Assembly: GCF_000296505.1 (NCBI RefSeq)
Contig: NZ_JH815212.1
Location: forward strand, 1-37,256
DNA length: 37,256 nt
Source of the DNA: Schaalia turicensis ACS-279-V-Col4
GTDB lineage: Bacteria > Actinomycetota > Actinomycetes > Actinomycetales > Actinomycetaceae
Direction of reading: 5' to 3'
The translations under genes were made by a program, and so were the position numbers. Numbering within the stretch: the stretch's first letter is position 1; every line of letters begins with the position of its first letter. The notes beneath the pieces were generated by a model. It did not search any database. It worked only from the letters and a program-made list of their open reading frames with translations, and was not told where the DNA came from. Below are positions 13,269-21,595 of the stretch, piece by piece.

Positions 13269-13655
13269 ATGACATGTGAAACCACCATCAAAGGAACCAT
13301 CAGCGAACCCGACCTCCGCTACACCCCAAATGGGACACCCCTCCTCGAAATCGGCATCTGCTGCACCCCCAGACGCAAAAACAAAACCAGCAACGAATGG
13401 GAAGACGACGGCTCCCCCCTCTGGATCAACGCCACACTCTGGGACGACGACGCAGAAACCTACGCCGACCTTCTACACAAGGGCGACCGAATTATCGCCG
13501 CCGGCACCCTCGCCCGCGAAGAATACACGCGCAACGACAACACCAAAGGCGAAAAACTCTTCCTACGCTTCCCCAAAATCGCCATCGTCCCTAAGAAACC
13601 CGTCCGGCAGACGCTGAACACCCAAAACGCCTACCCCGCGCAGCCACCCTTCTAA
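13269..13655 (+). CDS. ssb: Single-stranded DNA-binding protein
   Basis: 128 aa OB-fold SSB: TTIKGTISEPDLRYTPNGTP at the N-terminus, then LWINATLWDDDAETYADLL and GDRIIAAGTLAREEY. The C-terminal tail is very short and ends QPPF instead of the acidic DDDIPF tip that recruits host repair proteins, so this SSB may not engage host partners in the usual way. Confidence 0.88.
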   Translation: MTCETTIKGTISEPDLRYTPNGTPLLEIGICCTPRRKNKTSNEWEDDGSPLWINATLWDDDAETYADLLHKGDRIIAAGTLAREEYTRNDNTKGEKLFLRFPKIAIVPKKPVRQTLNTQNAYPAQPPF

Positions 13656-13675
13656 ACACCACCACAACCAACGGT

Positions 13676-13704
13676 GGGCAGGTAGTCCGTTGGGTTACCT
13701 GCCC
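13676..13704 (+). other. Hairpin downstream of ssb
   Basis: A 9-bp perfect stem GGGCAGGTA/TACCTGCCC with an 11-nt loop, 20 bp after the ssb stop codon, without a T-tract. It may stabilise the ssb mRNA or act as a weak attenuator. Confidence 0.5.
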
Positions 13705-13791
13705 GCCCCGAACACCACCCAACCCCGAACACACAAACCAAAACCACACGCCCCACCCCGTCACAATCACCAAGAGCAATGAGGAACCAGC

Positions 13792-13950
13792 ATGAGGATC
13801 GCGCTCACCATCAGCCTCAACATCGACAGAGACCAGCAAACGCTAGAACCCGAACCATCAGGCTCCGAAGCCATCATCGAACATGCCAACCACGACAGCA
13901 CACCCCGAATGCTCGGATTCACAGCAAACACACCCGAGGAGCGCGCATGA
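13792..13950 (+). CDS. Small hypothetical protein
   Basis: 52 aa (MRIALTISLNIDRDQQTLEP...), with GAGGAA 7 nt before the ATG and an ATGA overlap with the next gene. It is too short for the usual cutoffs but well supported by spacing. The alternating N-terminus suggests a beta-strand; no family recognised. Confidence 0.6.
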   Translation: MRIALTISLNIDRDQQTLEPEPSGSEAIIEHANHDSTPRMLGFTANTPEERA

Positions 13951-14744
13951 CCACCCCCAAACAGGCCGCCCGCCAGCTTAGAGAACTCGACACGTGGGCG
14001 CGCCTCCTTAGCGACACCATCACCACCCTCACAAGCCCCCGCGTCACCATCACGACCCACTCACACGGCGCAGGCTACGACCTCAGTGACCTCATCGCAC
14101 CCAATGTTGACGCCGAAAGTGACGGAGTCGCAGCTATCCGCACCCATGCGCAAATCGTCGCATGGGCTACACGCTGGGTCGCTACCACTGGCTTTACCTA
14201 CACAGGCAACCCTCTACATGCCATCGCCGATAACACACAACGCCTCGCCAACACCTGGGACAACTGGGACGCTTTTACCGACGAGCTAACAATCCTTCAT
14301 GGGCGCATAGCCAACATGACGGGACACACGCCGCGCGTTATCGGCCCTTGCCCCGAGACCAGATGCACCGAGGCCGTCACCCAAGCCCAAACACGCCGCG
14401 GAGCAGAAGGCCCCCTCGAATGCCCCCGCGGTCACACCTACCATGACGTCGCCGACTACATTGAAGCGACCAAAGCCTCAGACCGGAACCTCCTCCAAGC
14501 TGTCACTGACCTTGGTATTCGCGTGAGCGTCGCTCAATTCCTCACCATATGGCCAGACTTGTCGAAGGATGATGTGCACAATTGGACTCGCACCGGCAGA
14601 CTCACGCTCACTGATACCCACCCGCAAACCCTCAGCCTTGCCACCGCAAACCTCCTCGCGCGGCGCCTAATGGAGGGGCGAGAGAAAAGAAACACCCCAA
14701 TACAAGCGACTGGCGCAGCATCCAAAACTCGCTCCGCCCCTTGA
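13947..14744 (+). CDS. Putative DNA-binding protein with zinc-ribbon and HTH
   Basis: 265 aa from ATG 13947 (ATGA overlap). A central zinc-binding candidate has C135, C140, C159 and H163 (CPETRC, then LECPRGH). Residues about 190-218 (IRVSVAQFLTIWPDLSKDDV followed by HNWTRTGRL) read as a helix-turn-helix that resembles those choosing between DNA words by a winged loop. Proteins of this layout are common in actinophage early regions; their role is not known to me. Confidence 0.7.
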   Translation: MTTPKQAARQLRELDTWARLLSDTITTLTSPRVTITTHSHGAGYDLSDLIAPNVDAESDGVAAIRTHAQIVAWATRWVATTGFTYTGNPLHAIADNTQRLANTWDNWDAFTDELTILHGRIANMTGHTPRVIGPCPETRCTEAVTQAQTRRGAEGPLECPRGHTYHDVADYIEATKASDRNLLQAVTDLGIRVSVAQFLTIWPDLSKDDVHNWTRTGRLTLTDTHPQTLSLATANLLARRLMEGREKRNTPIQATGAASKTRSAP

Positions 14745-14860
14745 AGCGTCTCGGGTTCCGCTGGAAATAGCGGAAACCCCTCCGAGCCGAGAAGCAAACC
14801 AAGTGCCTCCCGACCCGGAGGGGCCCGCACACCACACTACCAAAACGAAAGGACACACCC

Positions 14861-15061
14861 ATGCCCACCAACTACAACGCCACCATCACCACACACCACC
14901 TCACCGAAACCGACATCAACCACTACATCGAAGCACTCAACACCTACCACGTCGCCATCTCCAACCCCCGCGCAAACGAAGGGCAGATCATCCTCACCCT
15001 CCCCGCCACCAAAATCGGCGACACCTGGGCAATCCCTCGCGCATCTATCAAAAAATGCTAA
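14861..15061 (+). CDS. Hypothetical protein
   Basis: 66 aa, preceded by GAAAGGAC. Threonine/histidine-rich N-terminus (ATITTHHLTETDINHYIEAL), no family recognised. The upstream 116 bp hold two small hairpins (near 14751-14776 and 14806-14823) and no gene. Confidence 0.55.
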   Translation: MPTNYNATITTHHLTETDINHYIEALNTYHVAISNPRANEGQIILTLPATKIGDTWAIPRASIKKC

Positions 15062-15199
15062 AATACCCCTAGAACCGAGGCACAACTGTCTCCTTTTTCA
15101 CCACCACTCAACCCCACATCAAATGAGTGAATCGCACTCCCTTCTGCGGGAGTCATGGGGTTGCCTGCTTGTCTGGCAATGTTTTTGAGTTTCTTAGGT
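15062..15199. other. Early/late boundary with weak terminator-like hairpins
   Basis: CACTCCC-GGGAGT and TTGCC-GGCAA stems are seen; the second ends before GTTTTTG (about 15163-15190), which could act as a weak terminator between the replication block and the packaging block. No gene is seen. Confidence 0.35.
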
Positions 15200-15523
15200 A
15201 TGGTCACATCACGCACCGGAACACGCCAACATAAACAATGGCGCCAAGCACTCATCCAACGCGCACTAAACACCGGGCAAACACGATGCCCACTCTGCGG
15301 AGTCACACTCGACTACACAGCAAGTAGACGACCAAACAGCCCTGAAGCAGACCATATTCAAGCCACCGCAACAGGTGGACGCACCAGCCTAGCCAACGGG
15401 AGAATCATCTGCCGACGATGCAACCAACATCTAGGTGGCAAGTTAGGCGCAAAACGCGCACACAAACAACCTGATAAAACGTCGTTTAACGTTATGCCTT
15501 TGGATAACACAAGCCGATGGTAA
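15200..15523 (+). CDS. HNH endonuclease, packaging-associated
   Basis: 107 aa from ATG 15200. The beta-beta-alpha-metal site is clear: CPLCGVTL, then EADHIQATATGGRTSLANGR (HNH His in DHI, Asn in the LANG loop), then CRRCNQHLGGKLG, the two CxxC pairs holding a structural zinc. HNH proteins next to terminases are needed for cos cleavage in HK97-like phages. Residues before MVTSRTGTRQ in the open frame lack a ribosome-binding site. Confidence 0.85.
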   Translation: MVTSRTGTRQHKQWRQALIQRALNTGQTRCPLCGVTLDYTASRRPNSPEADHIQATATGGRTSLANGRIICRRCNQHLGGKLGAKRAHKQPDKTSFNVMPLDNTSRW

Positions 15524-15651
15524 CAAGTGTGAAGCAGGTCACACCAAGGGAAGAAGGGGGGCCAATACCCCTCCCCCCCACCCCGCTCGCACCCCAGGGG
15601 CGATAGCGATTTATCCCCCCGATTTCGAACCCGCAGGAGGTAGGTGAGCGT
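15524..15651. other. cos: Candidate cos/packaging region
   Basis: This 128-bp gap between the HNH and small terminase genes contains G/C tracts in inverted form (GGGGGGCC and CCCTCCCCCC) and no gene. cos sites in HNH-encoding phages usually lie here. No overhang can be defined from sequence alone. Confidence 0.35.
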
Positions 15652-15966
15652 ATGACAGCGAAGTTGAAAATTTACAATCCAGCAGATGCCAACGGCGCAC
15701 CAGGCGGTAAGAGGCTCACGCGGGTGAAAACCGTTGCAAGCGCGCTGAAAACGCGCAGTCGTGAAGAAGTCCTCCTCAGTGCCGGGGTCAGGGTCGCGAA
15801 AACTTTAGACAAGCCGGATTTGCTGGACCGTGACCGCGCTCAACTGACCCGGTTAGTGCTTGAAATCGCGTCAGAACTTGAAAAATTAGACGCTGAAAGG
15901 GCTACGGAAGCGAGGTCTTTGCATGTCGTCGCCGAAGACCAACCGTTTGACGCGAAGGCTATCTGA
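15652..15966 (+). CDS. Terminase small subunit-like protein
   Basis: 104 aa with GCAGGAGGTAGG upstream of ATG. Mostly helical and charged (KTRSREEVLLSAGVRVAKTL, LVLEIASELEKLDAERATEA). Size, position between the HNH and large terminase genes, and overlap with the probable start of the large subunit support the call; there is no strong sequence motif. Confidence 0.65.
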   Translation: MTAKLKIYNPADANGAPGGKRLTRVKTVASALKTRSREEVLLSAGVRVAKTLDKPDLLDRDRAQLTRLVLEIASELEKLDAERATEARSLHVVAEDQPFDAKAI

Positions 15967-15990
15967 TGTTGCTAGGCATGTGTGTGTGTG
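15923..15990 (+). other. Probable frameshifted 5' end of the large terminase gene at a (GT)6 repeat
   Basis: From ATG 15923 the frame encodes MSSPKTNRLTRRLSDVARHV, a typical N-terminus of actinophage large terminases, which then runs into the wrong frame at the repeat GTGTGTGTGTGT (15979-15990). Removing one GT would join it in frame to PSGIETTAWPG at 15991, exactly where homologues continue. The repeat thus looks like a slippage site that has put the start out of frame, or an assembly error. Confidence 0.65.
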
Positions 15991-17400
15991 CCGTCTGGGA
16001 TTGAGACTACCGCGTGGCCGGGCGTGGAGGCGCGAGCCTCGGAAATGGGCATCTTCTTTGATGATTGGCAGGCTCAGCTTGGCGCGTTGATGCTCGCTAA
16101 ACGCCACACGGGCAAGTACGCGGCGGGGATTGGCGGGGCTTGTATCAGCATCCCACGTCAGGCGGGCAAGACGTATCTCGTTGGGTGGATGTTGTTCGCC
16201 TTATGTTCCTTGCACGCGGGTATGACGGTCATTTGGACCGCGCACCATACGCGGACGACGAATGAGACGTTCGATTCGATGCGGTCTATGGCTTCCACAC
16301 CGCAGTCTTCGGGTCTGGTCGCGTCGGTGCGTGCGACGAACGGCCAGCAGGCAATCGAGTTCACTAACGGGTCGCGGATTCTTTTTGGTGCTCGCGAGAG
16401 TGGGTTTGGTCGCGGTTTCGCGATGGTGGACGTTCTCGTGTTTGATGAGGCGCAGATTCTGACTGAAAACGCTTTGTCTGACATGGTTCCGGCGACGAAC
16501 GCCGCGCCGAATGGCCTTGTTTTGATGATGGGTACCCCGCCCAGGCCGAAAGACCCTGGGGAGGCGTTTAGCGTGCGCCGTGAGGCCGCGCTCCGTGGGG
16601 ACCCGGATACGATGTTCGTCGAGTTCTCCGCCGACGAGGATGTTGATCCCGCGTCGTGGGGTGGGTTGGTGGACTTCGCGCAGGTCGAAAAAGCTAATCC
16701 ATCGTTTCCGGTGCGCACGTCGGGTGAGGCGGTGCGCAGGCTTTATTCTGCTTTGTCGCCGGATTCGTTTCGCCGTGAGGCTTTGGGCGTGTGGGATGTT
16801 GAAAGTGACGCGCACGCGCTCCCCGTGGACATCTGGGACACCCTACAGGTGCCGGACGATACTCCTTTGGCTGGCTCGTTGTGTTTTGGTGTGAAGTTCG
16901 CGCTCGACGGCTCCCACGTCGCCCTGGCGGTCGCGTCAAAAATGGAGGCTGGCGGGTGTGTGGTTGATGCTGTGCGCGTGGCTGAGGCTTCGGAGGGTAT
17001 CGCGTGGCTGGTTGACTTCCTCGCAGACCCTGACAGGCGCAAGCGTACGGCGCAGATCGTGGTCGAAGGCAAGGCCGGGACCGGGTACTTGTTGGATCGG
17101 TTGCGCGCCGAGCGAGTACCTAAGCGCGTGATCATAAAGCCGACCATGGATCAGGCGATTACCGCGCACGCGATGCTGTTAGACGCGGTGAAACAAGAGA
17201 CCGTTCACCATTACGGGCAGACGGAGCTGACGCGCCAGGTTGGGGCAGTGTCGCGAAGGAAGATCGGGTCACAGGGCGGGTTCGGCTGGCAAGCCCCAGA
17301 CGGCGACACGTGCGCCCTGTTGGACGCTGTGACAATCGCGTTTTGGGCGCAAATGACAACGAAGAGAAGGCCGGGAGCTACGAAGGGGGTAATCCTGTGA
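15982..17400 (+). CDS. terL: Terminase large subunit
   Basis: 472 aa from the GTG at 15982. ATPase: Walker A PRQAGKT (58-64), Walker B VLVFDEAQ. The C-terminal nuclease domain is suggested by LDGSHVALAVAS, a later VVEGKAGTG and the final DAVTIAFW aspartate. It cuts and pumps DNA into the prohead. The annotated start has no good ribosome-binding site and the frame is closed just upstream; the true N-terminus is probably encoded from 15923 in another frame (see the separate entry). The stop overlaps the portal start as GTGA. Confidence 0.9.
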   Translation: MCVPSGIETTAWPGVEARASEMGIFFDDWQAQLGALMLAKRHTGKYAAGIGGACISIPRQAGKTYLVGWMLFALCSLHAGMTVIWTAHHTRTTNETFDSMRSMASTPQSSGLVASVRATNGQQAIEFTNGSRILFGARESGFGRGFAMVDVLVFDEAQILTENALSDMVPATNAAPNGLVLMMGTPPRPKDPGEAFSVRREAALRGDPDTMFVEFSADEDVDPASWGGLVDFAQVEKANPSFPVRTSGEAVRRLYSALSPDSFRREALGVWDVESDAHALPVDIWDTLQVPDDTPLAGSLCFGVKFALDGSHVALAVASKMEAGGCVVDAVRVAEASEGIAWLVDFLADPDRRKRTAQIVVEGKAGTGYLLDRLRAERVPKRVIIKPTMDQAITAHAMLLDAVKQETVHHYGQTELTRQVGAVSRRKIGSQGGFGWQAPDGDTCALLDAVTIAFWAQMTTKRRPGATKGVIL

Positions 17401-18869
17401 ATTTCCCACACATTAAGGGACTATCTGACGCAGAGCAGGCTACCTGTAGCGTCTTGTGGAAGCAGTTGCAACGCTCAGCCGCCAAGAATGAAATGTTGAG
17501 CGTCTACTACGACGGGCACCGTGCTTTTCAGGATTTGGGGATTAGTATTCCGCCTCAGATGGCGCGTGTGAAGGCCGCTCTCGGCTGGCCGAGCAAGGTT
17601 GTCGGAGCCCTGGCGCGTAAGCACGTGTTCGATGGATACAGTCTTGACGGGGATACTGACCCGTTTGACGTGGGCGAACTGTTGGCGCGTAACGCGTTCG
17701 AACTTGAACTATCCAAGTGCATCACAAGCGCCTACACGCATTCATGCGCGTTCTTAACGGTCGCGGCGGGCGATACTGGTAGTGGTGAGCCGGATGTGCT
17801 CATTAAAGCCCGCGACGCGCTCTCCACGACCGTTCTGTTAGATGAGCGCACCGGGGTAACACGCGCAGCGCTAACCGTAGAAGCAGTGAAACCGGAACTA
17901 TCAGGCGAGGCCGGACGCTTCACAGGGAACCTACCGACCGAGTTCACTTTGTGGCTCCCGGACGTATTCGTCTCCTGTTCGCGCACGTCCGGTAAATGGC
18001 TGGTGGAACGCACCCCAAACCCGTTTGGGCGCGTGATGGTCGAACCCCTCGTCTATGACCCGCAGTTGCGTCGCCCGTTCGGGCGGTCGCGTATTTCCCG
18101 CGAGGTCAGATACTTGACTGACGCGGCGTTGCGTGAGCTTGTCCGGAGCGAAACACACTCCGAGTTCTTCTCTAGCCCTCAGCGTTACGCGCTGGGCGTG
18201 GATGAGAACCAGTTCGCCGGAACAAACCGGTGGAGCGCGATCATGGGTCGCGTCTGGGCTATCGGAGTAAACGAGGAAGGCCAAACCCCCACAGTCGGGC
18301 AGTTCCCCCAAATGAGCATGGAGCCTCACCTGGCTGTGTACCGTCAGTTAGCGCAGAATCTGTGCGCGTCCACGAACCTTCCGCTGTCGTCGGTGGGTAT
18401 TTTCGCGGACAACCCCGCGTCGGCGGAGGCTATGCAGGCCGCGGAGTATGCGCTCTCTGATGAGGCGGAGTACCAGTGGCGGGTGTTCACCCCAGCGCTT
18501 CGGCGGTTGGTGGAGGACATTGTGATGGTCCGCGATAGCGCCAGCGCTCCACCGTCTGATGCGTGGCGTGCATCGATTAACTGGACTCCAGCACGGTACG
18601 TGAGCCCGCAAGCGTCGTCGGATTTCATCGTGAAAACAGTGCAAGCGTTGCCCCGTGTTGCGGATACGACGGTGGCGTTGCGTCGGGCTGGGTTCACGAA
18701 GGCCGAGATCGACGAAATTAACTCTGAAACTCGCAAGACAAGCGCGGTTGATCTGATTCAAGCCTTGAACCAACAGACCGAACCCACACCCGCCTCTGAT
18801 GCTCAGGGCGCTGAGGCTACCGGGGACGCAACTGAACCACAGGCTGAGACAGCGACGACAAACGAATAA
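17397..18869 (+). CDS. Portal protein (SPP1 gp6-like)
   Basis: 490 aa from GTG 17397. The family-typical early segment RSAAKNEMLSVYYDGHRAFQ and the later SRISREVRYLTDAALRELV, plus SPQRYALGVDE and NPASAEAMQAAEY, fit the dodecameric SPP1-type portal. It forms the DNA gate of the head. The C-terminal 40 residues are low complexity (Thr/Glu/Ala). Confidence 0.9.
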   Translation: MNFPHIKGLSDAEQATCSVLWKQLQRSAAKNEMLSVYYDGHRAFQDLGISIPPQMARVKAALGWPSKVVGALARKHVFDGYSLDGDTDPFDVGELLARNAFELELSKCITSAYTHSCAFLTVAAGDTGSGEPDVLIKARDALSTTVLLDERTGVTRAALTVEAVKPELSGEAGRFTGNLPTEFTLWLPDVFVSCSRTSGKWLVERTPNPFGRVMVEPLVYDPQLRRPFGRSRISREVRYLTDAALRELVRSETHSEFFSSPQRYALGVDENQFAGTNRWSAIMGRVWAIGVNEEGQTPTVGQFPQMSMEPHLAVYRQLAQNLCASTNLPLSSVGIFADNPASAEAMQAAEYALSDEAEYQWRVFTPALRRLVEDIVMVRDSASAPPSDAWRASINWTPARYVSPQASSDFIVKTVQALPRVADTTVALRRAGFTKAEIDEINSETRKTSAVDLIQALNQQTEPTPASDAQGAEATGDATEPQAETATTNE

Positions 18870-18897
18870 CATCCCCCCGTGGTGAAAGGAGGCCACT

Positions 18898-20352
18898 ATG
18901 GTGACGCGCACTGACGTGGAACACATGGCCTCCACCATCGCCACCGCCTCCGACCAAGCAAAACAACAAGTCGGCGCGCTCATGACCCGCCTAGCCGGGC
19001 AACCAGCAACCGTAGTACGCGACGCGCTCGCGGATGCGTTCCCGACCCTCCTTGCGGGGTTTGAAAACGTGGGTACGGCGGCCGGGCTAGAGTTCTACGA
19101 CAGTATGCGTGCGCGTACCCGTGGTCTTCCAGCGTATAAGGCAACAGCGGTCGCGAACCCCACGCCAACGGCGGACGCTGTCGGTATCGCACGCGCCGCC
19201 GCCCGGCACCTGTTCAACCCTGACATAGCGCCGGAGGTGGCAGGCGAGCGCACAAGGCGGGAATTGTCTGACGCGCTCGGAACGCGGACGAAGAACGCGA
19301 TGCGGCAAACCATTAAAAACAATGCTGTACGCGACCCCGCTAAAACTTCGTTCGCGAGGGTGCCTCGTGGCGCGAAAACGTGCGCTTTTTGTACGATGCT
19401 CGCTTCCCGCGGGTTCGTGTACGCTACAGCGAAAACAGCTGGTGAGGAAGACAAATACCACCACGACTGTGATTGCATGATCGTGCCGTCGTGGGATGCG
19501 AAACAAGCCAAGCTCGAAGGCTACGATCCGGACGGGTATTTTGAGCAGTATTTGAAGGCGCGTCGTGCGCTTGAAGCGGCGGGCGTGCAGAAGATTGACG
19601 CTTATGCGGTCACCGCGCAGATGCGCGCGATGTTCCCCGGCGAGTTCACGGACTCGTGGACAGGCGCACCGAAGGGGCGTCCGAAGGTTGAACCGAAGCC
19701 GAAGAAGCCGAACGAATCGAAACAGGGTGAGAAGGCCGAGCGCAAGCAGAAGTCGAAGCCGGTAGTCTTCAAGAAGTTCGCCTCGGACAAGGAGGGCTTG
19801 CAGTGGGCGCGGACGAAGTTCCCGCCAGTGACAGCAGGTGAAGACCCGACGCGAGCCGTCTTCGAGTACACCGGCGAGGCGTATCGGCCGTGGAACACTG
19901 CTCTGCGCGAGGCGAAGGGGAAGGTTCCTCAGGCGTGGGCGACCCAGACGAGAGCTCTCGATGCGTTGATGGACAAGCATCGGATCCCAGAGCCGGTGGT
20001 CTTGCACCGGGGAGCCGACTCCTGGGAGTTCGAGTTCAACGGAGAGCAGATGCCGTTGGGTGCGACTGAAAAGCAGCTGAAGATGCTTGAGGGCTCTATT
20101 CAGACGCAGCACCAATACACATCGACATCAGTCGGGCCGAAAGCCGTTTACGACTACAAGCCGGTGCAGATTCATTTCAGCGTTCCCCAAGGAACTCGGG
20201 CGGTCAATCCGATGCGGATTGGTCAATACGGTGCAGCTGAGCGCGAAATCATTCTCCACCGTGGCCTGAAATACAGAATCGATCACGTGCAAGAAGATGA
20301 AATGGCGGATCAGATTCACGTCTTTGCTACGATTCTCGAGGAAAAAGAGTAG
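18898..20352 (+). CDS. MuF minor head protein fused to an ADP-ribosyltransferase toxin domain
   Basis: 484 aa; AAAGGAGG lies 5 nt before ATG 18898. Residues about 1-240 are a MuF-type head morphogenesis domain with CAFCTMLASRG and the paired YHHDCDCMIVP. A Lys/Pro/Glu-rich linker (about 260-290) leads to a C-terminal ADP-ribosyltransferase domain with the R-S-E triad: LHRGAD (R371), STS (409-411) and ERE (E448, E450), the ExE form of arginine-specific toxins. MuF-toxin fusions are known as phage-borne polymorphic toxins packed in the head. Base composition shifts between the two halves. The small gene that follows is the natural immunity candidate. Confidence 0.85.
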   Translation: MVTRTDVEHMASTIATASDQAKQQVGALMTRLAGQPATVVRDALADAFPTLLAGFENVGTAAGLEFYDSMRARTRGLPAYKATAVANPTPTADAVGIARAAARHLFNPDIAPEVAGERTRRELSDALGTRTKNAMRQTIKNNAVRDPAKTSFARVPRGAKTCAFCTMLASRGFVYATAKTAGEEDKYHHDCDCMIVPSWDAKQAKLEGYDPDGYFEQYLKARRALEAAGVQKIDAYAVTAQMRAMFPGEFTDSWTGAPKGRPKVEPKPKKPNESKQGEKAERKQKSKPVVFKKFASDKEGLQWARTKFPPVTAGEDPTRAVFEYTGEAYRPWNTALREAKGKVPQAWATQTRALDALMDKHRIPEPVVLHRGADSWEFEFNGEQMPLGATEKQLKMLEGSIQTQHQYTSTSVGPKAVYDYKPVQIHFSVPQGTRAVNPMRIGQYGAAEREIILHRGLKYRIDHVQEDEMADQIHVFATILEEKE

Positions 20353-20361
20353 AATAATACC

Positions 20362-20820
20362 ATGGAGCCGAAGAGGAAGAAGCCGCTCTCGAATGAGGAG
20401 CTGAACAGGCTCGTCGAAGAATCCGGATGGATCAACGGCGAGTGGCATTCTGCCGCTGCGGCAAGTCCAGCCGGCGAATCGTCCCTCCCGGAGGGTCGCT
20501 ACCCATGCATGATTTTCCTCGTCGACGAGACGCCAGTCTCATGGGTTGACCTGATCCGCGATGGCAAGGTCGTCGCCATGATCGCCTGGTACGGAGACCC
20601 CGTCACCTACATCGACACGGACTGGATCTGCCTCAGCACGCGCGATGATGAGCTCCAGCACTACATGGATGAACTCGGGATCCGCGGGTTCACCATGACT
20701 GAGGCGCGCGACCACATCCTGGAGATCTGGGAGCACACCGAGATCCGCGCAGTCACCCTCGGAGAGTACAACGCGATCTACAAAGAACGGGTGAACAAGC
20801 TGAAGAAGCCCAAGCGTTAA
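20362..20820 (+). CDS. Candidate immunity protein for the MuF-ART toxin
   Basis: 152 aa, 9 bp after the toxin gene and cut off from the downstream genes by two terminators. It has charged ends (MEPKRKKPLSNEE, VNKLKKPKR) and an acidic, Trp-rich middle (MIAWYGDPVTYIDTDWICLS). I recognise no family. Position directly behind a polymorphic toxin domain is the whole case for immunity; it could instead be a head accessory protein. Codon use resembles the toxin domain more than the capsid genes. Confidence 0.55.
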   Translation: MEPKRKKPLSNEELNRLVEESGWINGEWHSAAAASPAGESSLPEGRYPCMIFLVDETPVSWVDLIRDGKVVAMIAWYGDPVTYIDTDWICLSTRDDELQHYMDELGIRGFTMTEARDHILEIWEHTEIRAVTLGEYNAIYKERVNKLKKPKR

Positions 20821-20850
20821 CAGCACCAACACCTTCAACACACAGAGAGA

Positions 20851-20883
20851 ACCCCGAAGCCACTGAGGCTCCGGGGTTTCTTC
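20851..20883 (+). terminator. Intrinsic terminator after the toxin/immunity cassette
   Basis: An 11-bp stem with one mismatch (20851-20861 with 20867-20877), 5-nt loop, followed by TTTCTTC. It lies 31 bp after the stop of the 152-aa gene. Confidence 0.75.
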
Positions 20884-20934
20884 ATGCCGAGGCTAGAAGA
20901 AGCCTGAGCGACCAGAAGCTCACAAGCTACTCCC

Positions 20935-20969
20935 AACCCCTGTCACCCGTTAGTGGTGCCGGGGTTTTC
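20935..20969 (+). terminator. Second terminator-like hairpin before the scaffold gene
   Basis: Outer stem AACCCC/GGGGTT with inner CACC/GGTG, followed by TTTTCT. With the hairpin at 20851 it makes a tandem pair inside the late operon, so downstream capsid genes need read-through, antitermination or their own promoter. Confidence 0.5.
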
Positions 20970-21046
20970 TATACCCAAGTTTCCCTGACCACTGGGGTTC
21001 AGTGGGTTCACCATGGCCGACGGGCCTTGTACGGAGAGGACACACT

Positions 21047-21538
21047 ATGCCAAAACACGCATTCGCGCAGGCCACTGAACAAGCCGGGAACGAAGCCGAG
21101 CAGTCCACTGAACAGGCCACTGAACAAGCCGGGAGCGAAGCCACGCATGATGCTGGCGAGTTCCAGGCTATTACAAGCCAGGATCAGTTGGACAAGCTCA
21201 TCGCAAAAAGAGTCGCACGTGAGCGCGCCAAATACGCCGACTACGACGACCTCAAAGCCATCGCACAAAAGGCCGGAGAATCCAACGCCCAACTGAAAGC
21301 CGAAGTCGAAACCTTAAAGAAAGCGGCTGAACGGCGCGAATGGGTTGAGCAGGTAGCAGGCGAAACCGGTATCCCTGCCGGGGTGCTACGCGGTGAAACG
21401 TTGGAAGAAATCCAAGCCCACGCGAAAGCGTTGGGTGAAGCGTTCGCAAGCGTGAAACCAGTGTTGAAAGGTCAAGCGAAACAGGCTGACGTGTCCTCAA
21501 CACCTGAACAGCTCCTCGTCCGGAGTCTCTTCAAGTAA
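21047..21538 (+). CDS. Head scaffold protein
   Basis: 163 aa with GGAGAGGAC before ATG 21047. The N-terminus has repeated Glu-Gln-Ala-rich units (EQATEQAGNEAEQSTEQ), followed by a long coiled-coil-like helix (VARERAKYADYDDLKAIAQK and on). Position just before the major capsid gene and helical, acidic make-up fit a scaffold (DUF4355-like). Confidence 0.75.
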   Translation: MPKHAFAQATEQAGNEAEQSTEQATEQAGSEATHDAGEFQAITSQDQLDKLIAKRVARERAKYADYDDLKAIAQKAGESNAQLKAEVETLKKAAERREWVEQVAGETGIPAGVLRGETLEEIQAHAKALGEAFASVKPVLKGQAKQADVSSTPEQLLVRSLFK

Positions 21539-21595
21539 CCATTTGGCGGTGCTGAACCCACCCCTATTCAGTTCCCTTGTTGAAAGGAAAAAATC

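Noticed and set aside
16158..16815. Minus-strand frames of 186 and 204 aa opposite the terminase
   Set aside because: Shadow frames of a gene with Walker motifs on the plus strand; no start signals.
19087..20115. 342-aa minus-strand frame opposite the MuF gene
   Set aside because: Long antisense frames are common opposite GC-rich genes. The composition is Arg/Leu-biased without domain, and the sense strand has clear MuF and ART motifs.
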